64,000 bases of DNA from Kappaphycus alvarezii (taxonomy: Eukaryota > Rhodophyta > Florideophyceae > Gigartinales > Solieriaceae): the NCBI GenBank assembly GCA_002205965.3, contig NADL03000124.1, forward strand, positions 62,001 to 126,000. The letters are read 5' to 3'. This document shows positions 62,094 through 64,000 of this stretch, in pieces; position 1 is the first letter of the stretch, and the number at the start of each line of letters is the position of its first letter. The notes beneath the pieces are model-generated. The model made no database searches. It was not told where the DNA came from and saw only the letters and a list, made by a program, of their open reading frames with translations. The position numbers and the translations under genes are program-made.

Positions 62094-64000
62094 ATGAAAG
62101 CAGCCAGATTTTTCGAACGAATTATACACAGTGATGGCGGCGGTGAGTTTCAAATTGCTAAAAGAACTCTCAGGAGCGAGACCTCTTCACTAACCCACAC
62201 ATCACCTCACAAGCCCTCTTCTTGCAGACAATACGAGCGTTACATTGGCACTATACTATCCTTACGTCAAAGATGTCTATATCAGGCGTACATCTACGTG
62301 ATCTACTGGCTGGAAGTTGTGAAGAACTTCATTTATTGTAATAACATTTTCCCATGTTCTGTAATTGAAAAGACTCTGTATACTGCTTTATTCGTTAAAT
62401 GTTTTCCAAACTTGCAGTGAATCAAACTTTCGGCTGTCGCGTACTGTACCTTACTAATATCGGAGTTGTTAGAGCCTCGCCTTTGCGAAAGGATAATGTT
62501 TGGCCATAACGCAGGTAGATTGTGGAAGCTACTGACCGTAGATAAGATAATAGCCCGTTCAGAGCATATGCGACTACAGGAGACACAGTTTCTTGCTTAA
62601 ACAAATTTATTGGTAGCTATCATCCTGAATCTTCGTTGGAGTTCCTCCAGACATGCCAATATATCTCCAAAAAATCTTGCAGTGATATGTCGGAAGTTCA
62701 TATTGATCTAATCTTTGGTTGTGAATCAGATGGAAAGTATGATGCAGCTACTGAAGCGCCTTTTTCGGGACTCGTACTTATGCATATTCCAAAATAAATA
62801 AGCGAAATGGGCGTAGTGGACGACAAAGAAGGAGCTTAAACTCAGCTGAAAAATTCATTCTGTAACCAGGGAGCAAAATCTGACTCACGACAAATTTAGA
62901 GAAAAGAAAGAATGACTGAAGGATCGAGCACAAGTGGAACAAACAAAAGAACAGAGTTTTGAGCTCTTTCTATTTTCCGAACTTTGTGCCAATGAACCTA
63001 GCGTTCACAAGACTTAAGTAGTCTAACTAACTAACAATGAGTAAATACGTAGATCACAACAGAAGGTAGGTAGATACGGGAGATCCATAAAAGGAACGAT
63101 CCTAAAAGGAAAACATGCAGTTCAGAGACCTAGCAATTCAGATAACCAAAAGACAATACATTATCATGCACACTAACGAGGAGCACTGTTGATCTAAGAT
63201 CTCAGATCAACATTCATTACAAGGGGCCATCAAAATGCTCATTTTGATAGCTCCCACCTGTAGTCTATTCATTTGCAATTCTACTTCTCTCAAATATTAC
63301 TGGTGATGAACCCACTCTCCGTGAGGTACTAGCAATAGATGAACTGGATTACTGGCGCGAGAATATAAACAAAGAAGTTATTAATCCTATCTATGCGAAG
63401 ACATAGGATGACTACCTGCCTGTTCTACCGCACGCGAAAAGTTTTGCTTCAAGAATATTCCTAACACTTAAGCATGATGGAATTGGTCTTCCGGAAAAAT
63501 TCATGAAGCGAGTTGTTCATCGTTGAAATATGCATATTCTCCGGCGTATCGAATTAAATCAACCCCACGCACCTATAGAGTGTATCAAAATAAATCGATT
63601 TCTGTTGACGAAATTATTTTTTGGGGGTCACAATTTCTGAATATCAAAGGCGTTTTTGTATATGCTGATCTTCTTTTAACTCTAAATATCGGGCTGAAGC
63701 TACCAAAAATCTCTCGCTTAAAGCACTAAAGTAGTGCTGTGGTGAAATTTCTGAAGTCTATATATGGTTCAACTCAAGTTTCGAAGCTACGGATTCAGAT
63801 ATTACGTCGTTTCTGCCGGGACATTTCATTTACTCTACTGTGTGATGTAAAGTGCTTGTTTGAATGGAAAAAATACCATAAAAGCGTTTCTCTGAACGCA
63901 TATCAATGATCCTTTAATTTTAGGAATAGATAATTTGGTCGATAAGGCTTTAGATCGCTTCAAAGGGGTCTTTCGGTAGACTGGTCTAGTTAATTGCACC
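62094..64000 (+). pseudogene. copia-4: integrase and RT start, continues beyond the window
   Basis: The plus frame from 62094 reads ERIIHSDGGGEF (second catalytic Asp of a copia integrase), then QYERYIGTILSL (Glu region) and YIYVIYWLEVVKNFIYCNN, open for 108 codons. FGCRVLYLTNIGVVRASPLR (about 62425-62490) is the next conserved segment. After about 800 bp of decayed linker the RT begins at about 63305: PTLREVLAIDELDYWRENIN, FASRIFLTLKHDGIGLPEKF and further remnants to 63760. It is in opposite orientation to the other copia relics. Stops are present; gag and the 5' end are absent. Confidence 0.78.

Noticed and set aside
1-64000. tRNA, rRNA or CRISPR loci
   Set aside because: No cloverleaf-like pair of A/B boxes, no rRNA core sequence and no regularly spaced direct repeats were seen by eye. 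A covariance-model scan was not possible here.

Overview
The window is eukaryotic nuclear DNA that consists almost entirely of transposable-element remains. There are no bacterial-type operons, and I found no rRNA, tRNA or CRISPR. The lineage cannot be fixed from the sequence. Chromovirus, Ty1/copia, Ty3/gypsy, restriction-like-endonuclease LINE and DDE transposase families of this kind are common in algae, oomycetes and other protists. I see only one convincing host-type gene (44.6-45.8 kb, a secreted cysteine-rich repeat protein), and it appears intron-poor.

Layout. 0-6.4 kb: a LINE relic on the minus strand (46-1940), an unidentified 1.3-kb repeat 'R1' (2085-3420), further LINE pieces, and a 1,400-bp solo LTR (4940-6339) that carries a gene for an acidic protein. 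6.7-12.8 kb: a minus-strand Ty1/copia element split by a second solo LTR of the same broad family (9897-11374). 12.8-19.6 kb: LINE and LTR scraps, a second copia RT-RNase H relic (14.7-15.9 kb) and about 2.3 kb of AT-rich sequence with nothing recognisable. 19.6-23.1 kb: a third acidic-gene LTR and a LINE RT on the minus strand. 23,668-31,174: a nearly complete Ty3/gypsy element (LTRs of 714 and 721 bp, TSD CCTTT) inserted in a second copy of R1. 32.4-36.0 kb: a LINE tail, diverged LTRs and a fourth, decayed acidic-gene LTR. 36.1-40.9 kb: a copia element with both LTRs. 41.6-42.1 kb: a LINE endonuclease piece. 42.1-46.1 kb: the host-gene island, full of TACTGTA/TACAGTA words. 47.3-48.8 kb: a DDE transposase pseudogene followed by a perfect 28-bp-arm palindrome. 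51.2-61.5 kb: an old minus-strand retroelement with an unusual domain order, interrupted by a chromovirus (52,721-57,858, TSD CAATT). 62.1 kb to the end: a plus-strand copia integrase-RT relic that runs off the window.

How it fits together. Four insertions can be dated relative to their targets because exact or near-exact 5-bp target duplications are present (AACTT, GCTAC, CCTTT, CAATT). Two of them also have a paralogous unoccupied site elsewhere in the window. Nearly every reverse transcriptase here has lost a catalytic residue or its frame. The exception is the Ty3 element at 23.7-31.2 kb, whose RT and integrase catalytic residues are intact and whose frameshifts lie mostly at homopolymers.

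The most unusual features are: (i) a C-terminal extension after that Ty3 integrase, made of two diverged copies of an uncharacterised module of about 120 residues; (ii) long LTRs that encode an acidic, activator-like protein; (iii) a retroelement relic reading gag - integrase - Tudor-like domain - RT - RNase H - second integrase; and (iv) a dispersed motif of about 33 bp found in both orientations inside LINE coding sequence.
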